Numbered from the stretch's first letter, positions 28,883 through 38,230 are shown. The stretch: DNA of 64,000 nt from Acidovorax sp. 107 (GCF_003058055.1 NZ_QBTZ01000001.1:3180001-3244000); one strand, 5' to 3'. Translations and numbers: made by a program. Notes: generated by a model from the sequence alone, not told the origin.

Positions 28883-30295
28883 ATGTACCGCGATCCCGTC
28901 CAGTCCCTTGAAGCCCCGTTGTTGCCGTCGTCTGCCACGGCCATGCGCCCCCTGCGCGTGGGCATGATCGGCATTGGTACCGTGGGCGCAGGCACCTTCC
29001 GCGTGCTGGCGCGCAACCAGGCGCTGATTGCCGCCCGTGCGGGCCGGGGCATCAAGCTGGTGGTGGTCTGCGCCCGCAGCCTGGCCCGCGCCATGAGCGT
29101 GGTGGGCAAGGACGTGGCGCTGACCAACGACCCCATGCAGGTCGCCACGCACCCCGACGTGGATGTGCTGGTCGAGGCCGCCGGCGGCACTGCCCCCGCA
29201 CGCGACTGGGTGCTGGCCGCCATCCGCGCGGGCAAGCATGTGGTCACCGCCAACAAAGCGCTGCTGGCCGAGCATGGCAACGAGATCTTTGCCGCCGCGC
29301 GCCAGCACGGCGTGGCCGTGGCGTACGAAGGCGCTGTGGCCGTGAGCATCCCCATCGTGAAGGCGCTGCGCGAGGGCCTCACGGCCAACCGCATCGAATG
29401 GGTGGCAGGCATCATCAACGGCACCACCAATTTCATCCTGAGCAAGATGCGCGACGAAGGCGTGGGCTTTGCCGAAGCCTTGGCGCAGGCCCAGGCACTG
29501 GGCTATGCCGAGGCAGACCCGACGTTTGACATCGAGGGCCTGGACGCGGCGCACAAGATCTCGCTGCTGGCAGCCAATGCGTTTGGCATGCCGGTGCGCT
29601 TTGCCGACGCGCAGGTGGAGGGCATCACCACGCTGCAGGGCCTGGACGTGGCCTGCGCCGAACAGCTGGGCTACCGCATCAAGCTGCTGGGTGTGGCCAA
29701 GCGGCGTAAACATGGCGATACGGACGGCGAGGCGGAAGGCAAAGTGGAGGGAGTGGAGCTGCGCGTGCAGCCCGCGCTGGTGCCCGCCACGCATTTGTTA
29801 GCGCATGTGAACGGGTCGATGAACGCCGTGATGGTCAAGGGCGATGCGTCCGGCGTGACGATGTATTACGGCGCGGGCGCGGGGTCGGAGCAGACTGCGT
29901 CGGCCGTGATTGCCGATCTGGTCGATGTGGCACGGCTTGATGGCACCCACGCGGCGCAGCGCGTACCGCACCTGGGCTTCCACCCCCACGCCGTGGACAA
30001 GCAACTGGCGGTGCTGCCCCGTGCGGCCGTGCACACCCGCCACTACCTGCGCGTGCCGGTGCACAGCGCGCAGCAGATCGAGGCCGTGGGCGCCTGGCTG
30101 GCTGCGCAGCACGTGCCCGTGCTGCAGGTGGCGCTGGCACACGACAAGGCCTTGCCTCCCGGCAGCGGCCCCCAGGTGCTGGTGCTGACCGATGCTGTGG
30201 CGCAGGCCACCGTGGACGCAGCCGTGCATGCGCTGGCCGTGCACCCGGCGGCGGCCGGGCCGGTGGTCACGCTGCGGGTGGAGGTGCTGGCGTAA
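28883..30295 (+). CDS. hom: Homoserine dehydrogenase
   Basis: NAD(P)-dependent enzyme that reduces aspartate semialdehyde to homoserine, on the route to Thr, Met and Ile. The 470-residue product has the Rossmann motif GIGTVGAG (30-37), VTANKALLAEHG, and the catalytic region EADPTFDIEGLDAAHKISLLA with the conserved Asp and Lys. The N-terminus is about 20 residues longer than usual; an ATG at 28943 is an alternative start. A hydrophilic insert KRRKHGDTDGEAEGKVEG interrupts the substrate domain. The C-terminal region is ACT-like but weakly conserved. The upstream Thr/Ile leader supports the assignment. Confidence 0.93.
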   Translation: MYRDPVQSLEAPLLPSSATAMRPLRVGMIGIGTVGAGTFRVLARNQALIAARAGRGIKLVVVCARSLARAMSVVGKDVALTNDPMQVATHPDVDVLVEAAGGTAPARDWVLAAIRAGKHVVTANKALLAEHGNEIFAAARQHGVAVAYEGAVAVSIPIVKALREGLTANRIEWVAGIINGTTNFILSKMRDEGVGFAEALAQAQALGYAEADPTFDIEGLDAAHKISLLAANAFGMPVRFADAQVEGITTLQGLDVACAEQLGYRIKLLGVAKRRKHGDTDGEAEGKVEGVELRVQPALVPATHLLAHVNGSMNAVMVKGDASGVTMYYGAGAGSEQTASAVIADLVDVARLDGTHAAQRVPHLGFHPHAVDKQLAVLPRAAVHTRHYLRVPVHSAQQIEAVGAWLAAQHVPVLQVALAHDKALPPGSGPQVLVLTDAVAQATVDAAVHALAVHPAAAGPVVTLRVEVLA

Positions 30296-30298
30296 TCC

Positions 30299-31174
30299 TC
30301 AGAATGCGGCGGGACGCCACTTGAGCAAGCGCCTTTCCAGCTGGCTCAGCAGCAGGTCCGCCGCCAGCGCCACCACCGCCAGCACGATCATGGCCGCGAA
30401 CACGCCGCTGGCATTGAAGGCGCCCTGCGCCGTAGAGATCAGCAGGCCGATGCCTTCCTTGGCCCCCAGAAACTCGCCCACCACGGCGCCCACCAGGGCA
30501 AAGCCAAAGCTCACGCGCAGGCTGGCCAGAATCCACGAGGTGGCGGCCGGAATGACGATGGCGGTGGTGAGCTGGCGCGCCGACGCGCCGAGAATCTGCG
30601 CATTGGCGATCATGTACTTGTCGGCCTCCCGCACGCCCTGGAAGGCGTTGCTGAAGACGACGAAGAACACCATCACCACCGCCAGCGCGACCTTGGACGC
30701 CATGCCCAGGCCCAGCGCAATGACGAACACCGAGCCCAGCACCACACGCGGGATGGAGTTGGCGATCTGGATGTAGAGGCTGAACACGTCCGACAGCAGC
30801 TTGTTGCGGCCCAGCAGGATGCCGCAGACCACGCCACCCACAGCGCCGATGAGAAAGCCGAGCACGGTTTCTTCCAGCGTGACCAGCACCTGTTGCCACA
30901 GCGGGCCTTGCGAGGTGCCCTCGTCCACCCATTCCACGATTTGTGCCCAGATCAGGCTGGGCTGGGAGTAGAAGAAGGGGTCGATCCACTTCAGGCGGGC
31001 GGCGATTTCCCATCCGCCCAGTACGACCAAGAGCACGGCCAGGCGCAGGCCGATGATGGTGTAGCGGCGCTGGCGGATCGCCGCCTGGGCCGAGGCGGAT
31101 TCGCGGGCCAGCGCTTCGTCGCTGAGCGCGGCTGGCAGGGCGACAGCGCCCGGGGTGGTGGTGAGGGTGTTCAT
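30299..31174 (-). CDS. ABC transporter permease (SsuC/TauC-like)
   Basis: A 291-residue inner-membrane permease with about six helices and the EAA-type cytoplasmic loop (NAQILGASARQLTTAIVIPA). The pattern is that of the nitrate/sulfonate/taurine and hydroxymethylpyrimidine importer class. The ATG at 31174 is preferred over a long upstream extension that runs through the ATPase gene in another frame. It is third in the order binding protein, ATPase, permease, with 26 bases after the ATPase stop. The substrate cannot be named from sequence. Confidence 0.92.
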   Translation of the reverse strand: MNTLTTTPGAVALPAALSDEALARESASAQAAIRQRRYTIIGLRLAVLLVVLGGWEIAARLKWIDPFFYSQPSLIWAQIVEWVDEGTSQGPLWQQVLVTLEETVLGFLIGAVGGVVCGILLGRNKLLSDVFSLYIQIANSIPRVVLGSVFVIALGLGMASKVALAVVMVFFVVFSNAFQGVREADKYMIANAQILGASARQLTTAIVIPAATSWILASLRVSFGFALVGAVVGEFLGAKEGIGLLISTAQGAFNASGVFAAMIVLAVVALAADLLLSQLERRLLKWRPAAF

Positions 31175-31200
31175 GGTGGTTTGTTCCGTGAAGGTGGGGG

Positions 31201-32061
31201 TCACTGGATCACGACTTCCTGGCGCAGGTCGTCCCAGATGTGCTTGGACAACTCGACGAAGTGCGGGTCGTAGCGCACTTCGGACATCACGCGTGGGCGC
31301 GGCAGGTCGATGTCGTACACGCGCTTGAGCGTGGCGGGGCGGGCCGACAGCACGAACACCCGGTCCGCCAGCGCGATGGCCTCTTCCAGGTCGTGCGTGA
31401 CAAACACCACCGAGCCGCCGGTGCCGGACCACAGCTTGAGCAGCTCGTCCTGCATGAGGGTGCGGGTCTGCATGTCCAGCGCCGAGAACGGCTCGTCCAT
31501 CAGCAGGATCTCGGGGCGGTTGATGAAGGTCTGCGCCAAGGCCACGCGCTTGCGCATGCCGCCCGACAGCTGGTGCGGGTAGTGGTTGCCGAACTTGTCG
31601 AGCCCCACGCGCTGAATCCATTGCTGCGCCAGGTCCCGGGCCTCGGCCTTGCGCATGCCGCGAAACAGCGGGCCTGCGGCCACGTTGTCGAGCACGCTGC
31701 GCCAGGGAAAGACGGCATCGGCCTGGAACACGAAGCCGATGCGCGGATCAATGCCGTCCACCGGCTGGCCCATCACGCGCACCTGGCCCACGGTAGGGCG
31801 CAGCAGGCCGGTGATCATGTTCAGCGTGGTCGACTTGCCGCAGCCCGTGGGCCCGACGATGGCCACGAACTCTCCGCGGGCCACACTCATGCTGAAGTTG
31901 CGCAGCGCGACCGTGGCGTTGCCGTCCTGCGAGATGAAGCGCAGCGACACGTCGTTGAACTCGATCGCGGGGGCTGTGCCGGCAGCGGATGCCGTGGCCG
32001 CCGCAGCGCGTGCGGCCGTGGGGGCAGTGAAACCGGCGGAGACGGTGGCCGCGGCGCTCAT
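31201..32061 (-). CDS. ABC transporter ATP-binding protein (SsuB/TauB-like)
   Basis: A 286-residue ATPase with Walker A GPTGCGKST (70-78), Q-loop FQADAVFPWRSVLDN, signature LSGGMRKRVALAQ, Walker B ILLMDEPFSALD and the H-loop VTHDLEEAI. An unusual Ala/Thr-rich N-terminal stretch of about 30 residues precedes the domain; the start could lie further in. It overlaps the upstream binding-protein gene by 4 bases and drives the importer with the permease downstream. Confidence 0.94.
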   Translation of the reverse strand: MSAAATVSAGFTAPTAARAAAATASAAGTAPAIEFNDVSLRFISQDGNATVALRNFSMSVARGEFVAIVGPTGCGKSTTLNMITGLLRPTVGQVRVMGQPVDGIDPRIGFVFQADAVFPWRSVLDNVAAGPLFRGMRKAEARDLAQQWIQRVGLDKFGNHYPHQLSGGMRKRVALAQTFINRPEILLMDEPFSALDMQTRTLMQDELLKLWSGTGGSVVFVTHDLEEAIALADRVFVLSARPATLKRVYDIDLPRPRVMSEVRYDPHFVELSKHIWDDLRQEVVIQ

Positions 32062-33074
32062 GGCTTGGCTCCAGCCACAAAGGCGTTGGTGAAGGTCTTG
32101 GACAGATCGATGTTCTTGCTGCGCACCTGGGGCTTGTAGGTGGCCAGCACCTTCAGCACGTTCTCGGGGCCGCCGTCGGGCATGCGGGCATCGGTGGTGA
32201 ACATGGGCACGGAGGCCCGCAGGGCCTCGATGTACAGCGCCTTGTCGTTGCCGTAGTAGTCGCGCGGCACCTTCTCGGCAATCTCTTCGGCCGTGTGGGT
32301 GTGGATGTAGTGCATGGTGCGCGCAAAGGCGCGGCCCAGCTTGGTGGCCTCGGCCTTGTGCGTTTCGGCCCAGCTGTTTTGCACGTACAGGCTCGCGGCG
32401 GGGTACAGGCCGCCCAGCGCCTTGATGGTGTCGGCCTCGTTGCGCAGGTCCACCAGCACCTTGGCCTCGCCGCTCTTGAGCATTTGCGACACGGTGGGCT
32501 CGGTGGTCATGCCGGCCTGGATGCGGTCCTGCTTCATGGCCGCGATGAAGGTGTTGCCCGCGCCCACGGGCAGCAGCGAATAGTCCTTCTGCGCCACGCC
32601 CTGGCGGTCGGCCAGGTAGCGCGTCAGAAAGTCGGTGGACGACCCCAACCCCGTCACGCCCAGCGTCTTGCCCTTGGCATCGGCCATGGACTTGAAGGTG
32701 GGCGCGGCCTTGGTGGACACCAGCTCCACCTCGCCCGGCACCTTGCAGAACACGGCAATCGCCTGGATCTCCTTGCCCTTGGATTGCAGGTCGATGGTGT
32801 GGTCGTAGAAGCCCACCACGCCCTGCACGGCGCCCGCGATGAGCTGGTTCTCGGCATCCACGCCGGTGGGCTGCGACTGCAGCTCCACGTTCAGCCCTTC
32901 GTCCTTGAAGTAGCCCAGCGCCTCCGTGAGCTTGGCGGGCAGGTAGATGATCTTGTTGATGCCACCCACCATGATGGTGATGGGCGCATCAGCCGCTTGC
33001 GCGAGGGGTGCAGCTACAGCCATCAGGCTGCCCAGGGCAAGGCCCAGCATATGGCGTCGGGTCGGGATGTTCAT
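32058..33074 (-). CDS. ABC transporter substrate-binding protein (SsuA/ThiY/NMT1-like)
   Basis: A 338-residue periplasmic protein with a twin-arginine-like signal (PTRRHMLGLALGSLMAVAAP, cleavage after AQA). The mature part has the two-lobe pattern typical of NMT1/SsuA proteins: KIIYLPAKLTEALGYFKDEG, GVVGFYDHTIDLQSKGKEI and GKTLGVTGLGSSTDFLTRYL. The ATG at 33074 is chosen for the signal peptide. It is first in the importer operon. The operon is divergent from a TctD/TctE-like two-component system, which could sense the same solute. Ligand unknown. Confidence 0.9.
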   Translation of the reverse strand: MNIPTRRHMLGLALGSLMAVAAPLAQAADAPITIMVGGINKIIYLPAKLTEALGYFKDEGLNVELQSQPTGVDAENQLIAGAVQGVVGFYDHTIDLQSKGKEIQAIAVFCKVPGEVELVSTKAAPTFKSMADAKGKTLGVTGLGSSTDFLTRYLADRQGVAQKDYSLLPVGAGNTFIAAMKQDRIQAGMTTEPTVSQMLKSGEAKVLVDLRNEADTIKALGGLYPAASLYVQNSWAETHKAEATKLGRAFARTMHYIHTHTAEEIAEKVPRDYYGNDKALYIEALRASVPMFTTDARMPDGGPENVLKVLATYKPQVRSKNIDLSKTFTNAFVAGAKP

Positions 33075-33242
33075 GGAATGTCTCCTGCTCAGTGGTGGAT
33101 GGCGCCCCGCGCGCTGTGTGTACTTCGCGCCGGGATGAAGTGACTGTAGAAAGTGGCATCCTTCAATCAGCTTTCGCCCGGAGCTGCAATTCCCTAGGGT
33201 TAACCCCAAATCACCTCCCATCGGCTGGCAGTCCCATCGAAT

Positions 33243-33266
33243 CAGCCGCTATCAGCTATCAAAACA
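33243..33266 (+). repeat. Partial dispersed repeat
   Basis: Short fragment containing GCTATCAGCTATCAAAACATG in the divergent spacer between the importer operon and the response regulator. It resembles one end of the dispersed repeat family seen near 35491, 44050, 47893 and 54072. It is too short to be certain. Confidence 0.35.
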
Positions 33267-33306
33267 TGAGCACGCCCCAGGCGGGGACGATAAACTGGTG
33301 CCCACC

Positions 33307-33981
33307 ATGAAAGTCCTTCTCATCGAAGACAACGAGCAGCTGGCGCACTGGCTGGTGCAGCTCTTGCGGGAGCGGGAGTTCGTGGTGGACCACGTGGGGG
33401 ACGGCGAGGCCGCCGACCAGCTGCTACGGCAAGGCCACTACGACGTGGTGCTGCTGGACCTGAACCTGCCACTGCTGTCGGGCAAGGGCGTGCTGCGCCG
33501 CATCCGCGAGCGCCAGGACGATGTGGCCGTGATCGTGCTGACCGCCACCGCCTCGCTGGACCAGAAGGTGCTGTGCCTGGAGATCGGCGCGGACGACTAC
33601 CTGGTCAAGCCCATCGAGGTACGCGAGCTGGTGGCCCGCATCCAGGCACTGGTGCGGCGCCAGCGGCCCGGCAAATCCAACGACATCGCCTGCGGCGACC
33701 TGCGCTACGACCTGCGCACGCGGCAGTTCACGCTGGCAGGCGCCGACCTGGCCCTGCCGCCACGCGAACGCACCTTGCTGGAGGCGCTGATGCTGCACCT
33801 GGGCACGACTGTTTCGCGCCAGGCGCTGGCGGACAGCCTGTTCAGTTTGGACGAAGAGGTCAGCGGCGACGCCATCGACCTCTACGTGCACCGCCTTCGC
33901 AAGAAGCTGGAAGCCAGCAGCGCCACCATCATCACGCTGCGCGGCGTGGGCTTTCTGCTGCGCACGCGCGACGACGCATGA
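33307..33981 (+). CDS. TctD-like response regulator (OmpR family)
   Basis: A 224-residue regulator. The receiver has the acidic pair IEDN at the start, phospho-acceptor Asp51 in VVLLDLNLPLLSG and the conserved Lys in YLVKPI. The C-terminal winged helix shows LPPRERTLLEALMLH, IDLYVHRLRKKLE and TLRGVGFLL. The overall pattern fits the TctD/QseB group, often linked to carboxylate uptake. The ATG at 33307 is preferred over a GTG three codons earlier. It overlaps the kinase gene by 4 bases (33978-33981). Confidence 0.92.
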   Translation: MKVLLIEDNEQLAHWLVQLLREREFVVDHVGDGEAADQLLRQGHYDVVLLDLNLPLLSGKGVLRRIRERQDDVAVIVLTATASLDQKVLCLEIGADDYLVKPIEVRELVARIQALVRRQRPGKSNDIACGDLRYDLRTRQFTLAGADLALPPRERTLLEALMLHLGTTVSRQALADSLFSLDEEVSGDAIDLYVHRLRKKLEASSATIITLRGVGFLLRTRDDA

Positions 33982-35453
33982 CAACCGCCATGCTGTCGAG
34001 CCTGCGCTTTCGGCTGGCCTTGTGGCTGCTGCTGCCCCTGTCGCTGTTTGTGGCGCTGTGCGCCGCGCTGAGCTGGCGCAACGCCGCCAACGTGGCGGAC
34101 TATGTGCAGGACCACGACCTGCTCGCATCCGCCAAGATGCTGTCGGACCGCCTGATCTGGGAGGGCAATGACGTGCAGGCCAGCGTGCCCCCGTCGGCGC
34201 TGAGCCTGTTCGCATCGCCCGACCGCGACCGCGTGTACCTGAACGTGCAGGGCGCGGGCGGCGAACTGCTGGCCGGCACGCCCGGTTTTCCCTTGCCGGC
34301 CGAGCCGCACCCCGAGGGCACGGACCAGGCACAGTGGTACGACACACACTTTCAGGACCAGCCCCTGCGCGCCGTGGTGGTCACCCGCACCATGCACGAC
34401 GTGGACGGTGCGCGCGCCTACACCATCGCCGTGGGCAAGACCACCCACAGCCGCGACCACATGCTGGCCAACCTGTGGTACCCCACAGTGGCCTATCTAC
34501 TGGCTGCGCTCGGCCTCACGGTGGCGCTCAGCGCCCTGGCCCTGACCCTGGAGCTGCGCCCCGTAGTGCGGCTGCGGCAGCAGCTGGCGCAGCACGACCC
34601 CCTGCACCTGGACCTGCAGGTGGATGCCAAGGTGCTGCACACCGAGCTGCGCCCCGTGGCCGACACCATCAACCGCTTTGTGCAGCAGCTGCGCGCGCAC
34701 TCGGAGGCGCAGCGCCGCTTCATCGCCGACGCAGCCCACCAGCTGCGCACGCCGTTGGCGCTGCAGTCCACGCAGATCGAATACGCAAGGTCGGCACTCC
34801 GCCAGCCCGACGAACAAGACGCCCTGTGGACCAGCCTGCACGCCAGCAACCGCCGCCTGGTGGACGTGACGAACAAGCTGCTGCTGCTGGCGCAGGCCGA
34901 GCACCGCGATGCCCATACCCGACAGGAAACGGTGGACCTGGCCGCCGTGGCCCTGCGCTGCGTGGAACAACTGGCGGCACTGGCCGACCGCCAGCACATC
35001 GACCTGGGCCTGGACGCTCCGGCCGCTGGCCAGGCCTTGGTGAGGGCTGAGCCCTCGCTGCTGGACGCCCTGGTAGCCAACCTGCTGGACAACGCGTTGC
35101 GGTACACCCAGCAGGGCGGCCGGGTCACGGTGGGCGTGCGATGCAGCGCGGGCGCCACGGGCCATTGGGTGGAGCTGTCGGTGGCCGATAACGGGCCCGG
35201 CATTCCCGAAGCCGCGCGGGAGCGCGTGTTCGAGCGCTTTTTCCGCGTGAGCGAGGACACCACCTCCGGCACCGGGCTCGGCTTGGCGATCGTGCGCGAA
35301 ATCGCACAGGCCTTTGGCGCCACGGTGGTGCTCGGGCCCAACCTGCAAGAAGCCCACGGGCTCCTCGTCACGGTGCGATTCGCCGCGCACCCTGCAGCGG
35401 CAGGTCCGGTGGTGGCTGCGGGTGGAAACACTGGTGGGGTAAGCGCGGCCTGA
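33978..35453 (+). CDS. TctE-like sensor histidine kinase
   Basis: A 491-residue membrane kinase with an N-terminal transmembrane helix (FRLALWLLLPLSLFVALCAA), a periplasmic 2CSK_N-type sensor region (about 35-170) and a second helix (YLLAALGLTVALSALALTL). The H-box has His254 in FIADAAHQLRTPLALQ. The ATPase domain has NLLDNALRYTQQGG, DNGPGIPEAARERVFERFFR and GTGLGLAIVREIA. It partners the regulator whose stop overlaps its start. The divergent ABC importer is the likeliest target. Confidence 0.93.
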   Translation: MTTAMLSSLRFRLALWLLLPLSLFVALCAALSWRNAANVADYVQDHDLLASAKMLSDRLIWEGNDVQASVPPSALSLFASPDRDRVYLNVQGAGGELLAGTPGFPLPAEPHPEGTDQAQWYDTHFQDQPLRAVVVTRTMHDVDGARAYTIAVGKTTHSRDHMLANLWYPTVAYLLAALGLTVALSALALTLELRPVVRLRQQLAQHDPLHLDLQVDAKVLHTELRPVADTINRFVQQLRAHSEAQRRFIADAAHQLRTPLALQSTQIEYARSALRQPDEQDALWTSLHASNRRLVDVTNKLLLLAQAEHRDAHTRQETVDLAAVALRCVEQLAALADRQHIDLGLDAPAAGQALVRAEPSLLDALVANLLDNALRYTQQGGRVTVGVRCSAGATGHWVELSVADNGPGIPEAARERVFERFFRVSEDTTSGTGLGLAIVREIAQAFGATVVLGPNLQEAHGLLVTVRFAAHPAAAGPVVAAGGNTGGVSAA

Positions 35454-35490
35454 GAACGCGTTGGCGCGAGGGTTTTTGGGCCAAATCGGG

Positions 35491-35538
35491 CGGTAGCGCT
35501 AGTGCATCATGCCTGGTTTGCTATCAATTTTGATAGCC
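35491..35538 (+). repeat. Dispersed repeat, copy after the TctE-like gene
   Basis: GTAGCGCTAGTGCATCATG, a short spacer, then GCTATCAATTTTGATAGC, an almost self-complementary end. It shares the TAGCGC(C/T)AGTGCAT word with the copy at 47893-47940. It sits in the convergent spacer between the kinase and the PaiB-like gene. Confidence 0.7.
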
Positions 35539-35555
35539 CCTGCCGATTGCATCCC

Positions 35556-36191
35556 TCAGCCCATCAAACGTCCCAGCACCAGCGCCGCCATGTCCTCGGC
35601 CGCGCTGGTGCCCTCCGCCATCAGGCCCTGCACCACGCCGGCGCGGTCGGTGTCGGTGCGGTTCTGGCTCACCTTCCAGATGCCCTCCCAGCGCTCCACG
35701 GCCAGCTCGATGCCCACGATGGCGCGCAGCAGCTTGTCGATGTAGTCGGGCGGCGCGTCGTCGATGCGCCAGGGGTCGGCGCGGTGGGCCTCGTGCTGCT
35801 CACTCAGGGTGTGCAGGATGGCGCGCAGGCGTGCGGGGTCGTCAAACGCGCTCAAAGCGCCGTGGGCGTGCACGGTGGCGTAGTTCCACGTGGGCACCTG
35901 CTTGCCGTCCAGGGCCTTGGACGGATACCACGAGGGCGACACATAGGCCTGCGGGCCGTGGAACACCGCCACCGCCTGCTGGGGCAGCAGCGGCCACAGC
36001 GCGTTGGCGCGCGCCACATGGCCGATGAGGGTGCCCTGCGGGCCGCGCGCCAGGTCCAGGTACAGCGGGATGTGGTTGACGTGCAGCGCGCCCTCGTGCG
36101 CGACGACCAGCGTGGCCAACGGCTGGGCACGCACCAGGGCTTGCTGGGCGGCGGCATCGGCCACCTGAAACTGCCGGTTGGGGTTGGCCAT
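35556..36191 (-). CDS. PaiB-like FMN-binding transcriptional regulator
   Basis: A 211-residue protein of the PaiB (FMN-binding negative transcriptional regulator) family with the split-barrel flavin fold. Family stretches are PLATLVVAHEGALHVNHIPLYLD, GTLIGHVARANALWP, VFHGPQAYVSPSWYPSK and VPTWNYATVHAHG. The short N-terminus MANPNRQFQVAD differs from the common MYxPxHF start. It begins just after the OsmC stop, in the same direction. Whether it binds DNA or acts as an oxidoreductase is open for most family members. Confidence 0.88.
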   Translation of the reverse strand: MANPNRQFQVADAAAQQALVRAQPLATLVVAHEGALHVNHIPLYLDLARGPQGTLIGHVARANALWPLLPQQAVAVFHGPQAYVSPSWYPSKALDGKQVPTWNYATVHAHGALSAFDDPARLRAILHTLSEQHEAHRADPWRIDDAPPDYIDKLLRAIVGIELAVERWEGIWKVSQNRTDTDRAGVVQGLMAEGTSAAEDMAALVLGRLMG

Positions 36192-36192
36192 G

Positions 36193-36672
36193 TCAGCCCC
36201 CTTCCACTTCAAGCACCGGGGCGCAGTCGATCTGCGTCTTGACCGAGTTGGCCAGAAAGCACGATCCGTGGGCGCGGTGGTGCAGGTCGTCCAGCTGCGC
36301 AGCGCTGGGCGCGTGCGCCGCGTCAAAGCGCGTGACGGGCCTCAGCTGCACGTGGGTGACCACCAGTTGGCCCTCTGCGTTCTTGGCCATGGTGCCCACG
36401 GCCGCGTCGGCGTAGTGGTTGAGCCGATAGCCCGCACGGCTGGCAAAGTCCATGAACCACAGCATGTGGCAGCTGGACAGCGCGGCGACATAGGCTTCTT
36501 CCGGGTCCACCGCCGCCGCATCGGAGTAGGGCAGCGGCACCACATGGGGCGACGACGATGCAGCCACGGTGGCACCGCCGTCGAACTGCCAGGTGTGGGC
36601 ACGGTGATAGCGCTTGTCCAGAAAGTCGTCGGTGCCACGGGACCAGGTGATGGTGGCGGTGTGCTCGGCCAT
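36193..36672 (-). CDS. OsmC/Ohr family peroxiredoxin
   Basis: A 159-residue protein of the OsmC family, which reduces organic hydroperoxides with two active cysteines. These are Cys68 in ALSSCHMLWFMDFA and Cys138 in AHGSCFLANSVKT. Length and motifs fit the OsmC subgroup with acidic SDAAAVDPEEAYVAA. The PaiB-like gene starts one base after its stop, so the two are almost certainly one transcript. The MocR gene is divergent, 99 bases upstream. Confidence 0.92.
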   Translation of the reverse strand: MAEHTATITWSRGTDDFLDKRYHRAHTWQFDGGATVAASSSPHVVPLPYSDAAAVDPEEAYVAALSSCHMLWFMDFASRAGYRLNHYADAAVGTMAKNAEGQLVVTHVQLRPVTRFDAAHAPSAAQLDDLHHRAHGSCFLANSVKTQIDCAPVLEVEGG

Positions 36673-36771
36673 GGGGTGCTTTCAACAGGATCAGGCCGGC
36701 AAGCTGCGGCCCGGGTTTTTACAATGGTTCTTCAGTTTATGAGTGCATCACCCCATTGAAAGGGCCAATTC

Positions 36772-38214
36772 GTGCCCAGCCCCGGAGCCAATCGAACCAC
36801 CGCCACCCTGCGCCAGCAGGTGTACGCGCAACTGCGCCGCGCCATCGAGCAGGGCAGCCTGCGCGCGGGCACGCGCCTGCCGCCCTCGCGCGAGCATGCG
36901 GCCAGCCTGGGCGTGTCGCGCAACACCGTGCTGTGGGCCGTGCAGCGCCTGCAGGCCGAGGGCTATGTGGAAGCCCGCGTGGGCGACGGCACCTATGTGT
37001 CGCAGGCCGTGGCCGCCACACTGCCCGCCGCGCAAGGCTTGGTGGCGCCGCCCCGGGGCCTGTCGCGCCGGGGGCAGCTGATCGCCGACACGGCAGCGCG
37101 CTGGCGCCCGCCCTTGGCGGCGGCCAAGGCATTTCGCATTGGCGCGCCCGAGGTCGCCACCTTTCCGTTTGCGCTGTGGGACCGCCTCACCCGCCAGGCC
37201 AGCACGGGCCAGCGCAGCCACCGCGCGCAGTACCTGGACCCGGCTGGCGACCCCGACCTGCGCCAGGCCGTGGCGCAATGGCTGTGGGCCTCGCGCGGCA
37301 TCCGCTGCGATGCGGCGCAGGTGGTGGTGTGCTCGGGCTCGCAGCAGGGCATTGACCTGATTGCGCGCCTGCTGCTGGACGTGGGCGACGAGGTGCTGGT
37401 GGAAGACCCCGGCTACCCCGGCATCCGCGCCAGCCTGCTGGGCCACGGCGCGCTGGCGCGGCCGGTGGACATGGATGGAGACGGCCTGCGCATCGACACC
37501 GCTGCAGCGCAGTGGCCGAACGCACGCATGGCCGTCGTCACGCCCACGCACCAGTTCCCCACGGGCGTGTGCATGGGCCTGGCGCGGCGGCAGGCGCTGC
37601 TGCAGTGGGCGCGCACGCACGACGCCTGGGTGGTGGAGGACGACTACGACGGCGAGTTCCAGTACGGCAGCGCTGCGCAGCGGGTACCCGCGCTGTGCAG
37701 CCTGCCGGGCTCGGAGCGCGTGTTGTACGTAGGCACCTTTAGCAAGACACTGCACCCCGGTCTGCGGCTGGGCTTTGTGGTGGTGCCGCCCGCGCTGGTA
37801 GAAGCCTTTGCCATGGCCCGCGCCATCACCGACCGGCATGCACCGGGCGACGCGCAAGCGGTGCTGGCGCGCTTCATTGCCGAAGGCCACCTGCTGCGCC
37901 ACCTGCGGCAAATGCGCGAGCTGTATCTGCAGCGGCAGCACTCACTGCGCACCGCACTGGCCGAGGCGAGCAACGGCGCCTGGCAACTGGCCGCCAGCGA
38001 TCGCGGCATGCACCTGTTGCACGAGGTAGCACCCGGCACCGACGACGAAACCCTGAGCCGCCAGGCGCTGGCGGCGGGCGTGATGCTGGCGCCGCTGTCG
38101 CGCTATGCGATGCAGTCCGCGCGCCGGGGCTGGCTGCTGGGGTATGCGGGGTTTGGCGATGCAGAGATCCGCGCGGCCGCTCGCGTAGTGGGCGGCCACG
38201 TGCGTCAGCGGTGA
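36772..38214 (+). CDS. MocR-type (GntR/aminotransferase) transcriptional regulator
   Basis: A 480-residue fusion of an N-terminal GntR winged helix (about 12-78: LRQQVYAQLRRAIEQGSLRAG, LPPSREHAASLGVSRNTVLW) and a class I aminotransferase domain. The PLP lysine is Lys325 in YVGTFSKTLHPGLRLGF, and EDDYDGEFQYG is also typical. Such regulators sense PLP or amino compounds and often control divergent genes. Here those would be the OsmC/PaiB pair, 99 bases away. The start is a GTG at 36772. Confidence 0.93.
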   Translation: MPSPGANRTTATLRQQVYAQLRRAIEQGSLRAGTRLPPSREHAASLGVSRNTVLWAVQRLQAEGYVEARVGDGTYVSQAVAATLPAAQGLVAPPRGLSRRGQLIADTAARWRPPLAAAKAFRIGAPEVATFPFALWDRLTRQASTGQRSHRAQYLDPAGDPDLRQAVAQWLWASRGIRCDAAQVVVCSGSQQGIDLIARLLLDVGDEVLVEDPGYPGIRASLLGHGALARPVDMDGDGLRIDTAAAQWPNARMAVVTPTHQFPTGVCMGLARRQALLQWARTHDAWVVEDDYDGEFQYGSAAQRVPALCSLPGSERVLYVGTFSKTLHPGLRLGFVVVPPALVEAFAMARAITDRHAPGDAQAVLARFIAEGHLLRHLRQMRELYLQRQHSLRTALAEASNGAWQLAASDRGMHLLHEVAPGTDDETLSRQALAAGVMLAPLSRYAMQSARRGWLLGYAGFGDAEIRAAARVVGGHVRQR

Positions 38215-38230
38215 TGCGGACGCTGGTGCG

